NCBI GenBank assembly: GCA_963573385.1
Contig: CAUYLG010038532.1
Span: 81,079 to 145,078 of the forward strand
Source: Cacajao melanocephalus
Lineage: Eukaryota > Chordata > Mammalia > Primates > Pitheciidae
Direction: 5' to 3'
DNA: 64,000 nt
The notes under the pieces were generated by a model. It did no database searches. It was not told where the DNA came from and worked only from the letters and a program-made list of their open reading frames with translations. The position numbers were made by a program, and so were the translations under genes. Shown here piece by piece: positions 62,467-64,000 of the stretch; positions within the stretch are counted from its first letter, which is position 1, and each line of letters starts with the position of its first letter.

Positions 62467-62669
62467 CTTGATATGTGCACATTCTACCAACACTGCTCAC
62501 CTTTGGCTTATTGATGAGTAAGAAATTACAATTCTCTTTCCTTCTGTGTCATCATTTTCAGTACAACTAGTTGGCCAACACAGAGAAGTAACATAAGAGA
62601 GCATATGGTAGGCTTTCCTGTCATTCATCCTGGAATGCCTTGGCCTTCTTTCTGCATTCAAAGCAAGTT
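62467..62669 (+). repeat. Duplicated ~205-bp segment, copy B
   Basis: This is a direct-orientation partner of copy A, 1.31 kb to its right. Conserved blocks include gtcatcattttcagtacaa, ggccaacacagaga, gtaggctttcctgtcattc-like text and cttctttctgcattcaaagc. Confidence 0.85.
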
Positions 62670-62744
62670 TCTGTTTCTGTTTCTAAAATTAAGTTTCTGT
62701 TACTTGAAACAAAGAGTCCTGATTGATACAGGTTTGGAAATCAT

Positions 62745-63100
62745 TCTGTAAACATGATCATTAAAACCATGGTGAGAATGCAAATAGATCCAAAGATTAA
62801 GCTATAGGGAATGTCATTTAAGGAGAGAGCAAAGGAAGAAAAGTCAGCAAAGAAAACTGAGGGAGTGATCAGGGGGTTCCAGGAGACACAGCACAGGAGA
62901 CAGTGTCCAACAGGTAAGAGCAGAAAAGAGAGGTGTGGGTGTGGGCAAGGCCTGGTATACAGAAAGTTCAAGCAAAGTGATGGTTGGAAAGAGTCTACTG
63001 ACCTGGAAATTAAGAGGTCAGTGGAGACTTGCAGCAGGAGTTTGTTGGGAACAAAGCCAAGGGGCTGGGGGTTAAACAACGAGTGGAAAAAGTCTTGTGT
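62745..63100 (-). repeat. L2-like LINE fragment, reversed
   Basis: It shows the L2 interior in reversed order: agggaatgtcatttaaggag, gaaaagtcagcaaagaaaac, tgagggagtgatcag, acagcacaggagacagtgtc and ggaaattaagaggtcagtgg. It ends where the L1 begins. Confidence 0.6.
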
Positions 63101-63103
63101 TTA

Positions 63104-64000
63104 ACACTGCTGAAAGAAATAATAAATGACACAAACAAATGGTAACACATCCTATGCTCATGGATGGGATATTGTGAAAATGACCATACTGCCAAAAGCA
63201 ATCTACAAAGTCAATGCAATCTCCATCAAAATACCATCATCTTTCTTCATGAATTTAGAAAAAAACAATTCTAAAATTCATCTGGAACCAAAAAAGGAGC
63301 CCACATAGCCAAAGCAAAGAGCACAAATCTGGAGGTATCACACTACCTGATTTTAAACCATAGTATAATGCTATAGTCAACAAAACAGCATGGTATTGGT
63401 ATAAAAATAAACACATAAACCAATGGAACAGAATAAAGAACCCAGAAATGAACCAAAATACTTAACAACCAACTGATCTTCAACAAAGCAAACAAAAAAT
63501 AAAAGTGAGGAAAGGACACCTGTTTCAACAAATGGTGCTGGGATAATTGGCTAGCCACATATAGGAGAATGAAACCAGATCATCCTCTCTCACTGTATAT
63601 AAAAATCAGCTTAAGATGGATTAAGAACTCAAATCTAAGACCTGAAACTATAAAAATTCTAGAAGACCAAATTGGAAAATCCCTTCTAGACATTGGCTTA
63701 GGCAAAGATTTCATGTCCAAGAACCCAAAGGCAAATTCGCTAAAAACAAAGATAAATAGCTGGGACTTAATTAAACGAAAGAGCTTTTGCATAGCAAAAG
63801 GAGCAGTCAGCAGAGTAAACAGACAACCCACAGAGTGGGACAAAAGACTAATATCCAAAATCTACAACGAACTCAAACAAATCAGAATAAAAACAAACAA
63901 TACCATCAAAAAATGGGGTAAGGACATGAATAGACAATTCTCAAAAGAAGATATACAAATGGCCAACAAACATGAAAAAATGCTCAACATCACTAATGAT
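63104..64000 (+). mobile_element. L1 LINE, ORF2 C-terminal region, 5'-truncated and cut by the window edge
   Basis: In sense orientation the sequence follows the L1 ORF2 segment after the reverse transcriptase core, for example frames reading [18 protein letters not shown] and LEKNNSKI, then later PDFKP-like and WENWL-like stretches across stops and frameshifts. The left border near 63104 abuts an L2 fragment. The frame is broken, so this is a dead copy. The right end lies outside the window. Confidence 0.9.

Overview
The window is mammalian nuclear DNA and almost certainly human, or a very close ape. It has long AT-rich introns and intergenic sequence, one CpG-island promoter, and Alu, L1, L2, MIR and DNA-transposon fossils. 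Its only recognisable protein-coding gene, read from the minus strand, matches human INSIG2 (chromosome 2q14) in every residue I can recall. INSIG2 is conventionally drawn on the chromosome's plus strand, so this window is probably the reverse complement of that orientation. I cannot separate human from chimpanzee by eye.

Layout, right to left in the direction of transcription. A CpG-island promoter lies at about 18.1-18.64 kb. Non-coding exon 1 ends at 18184. Exon 2 (11838-12225) carries the start codon at 12081. Coding exons 3 (5499-5623), 4 (2218-2384), 5 (1931-2030) and 6 (stop at 773-775) follow. The 3' UTR runs off the left edge. The five coding pieces sum to 678 nt, which is 225 codons plus a stop, with all reading phases consistent. 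The product is an ER membrane protein that retains SCAP-SREBP and promotes HMG-CoA reductase degradation when sterols are present.

The most notable structural observation is that intron 3 looks like a minor-class (U12-type) intron. Its donor is GTATCCTTT, it has a TTCTTAAC branch element about 13 nt before the acceptor, and it lacks a polypyrimidine tract. The other four introns have ordinary U2-type donors. The 5' UTR contains three upstream AUGs and a 17-U tract. Intron 1 contains a five-copy 54-55 bp minisatellite. The 3' UTR contains a perfect 14-bp inverted repeat overlapping a Pumilio-type motif.

From about 18.6 kb to 64 kb is the upstream intergenic flank of INSIG2. I find no convincing gene there. 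It holds eight Alus, several L2 and MIR copies (one MIR with a MER5A-type element nested in it), two Tigger-like DNA transposons, a MER20-like element, an MLT1-like LTR, an (AC)n microsatellite, a ~205-bp segment present twice, and an L1 ORF2 fragment running off the right edge. About 52.1-56.5 kb is nearly free of recognisable repeats and rich in TAAT/ATTA motifs, so it is a candidate for conserved regulatory DNA.
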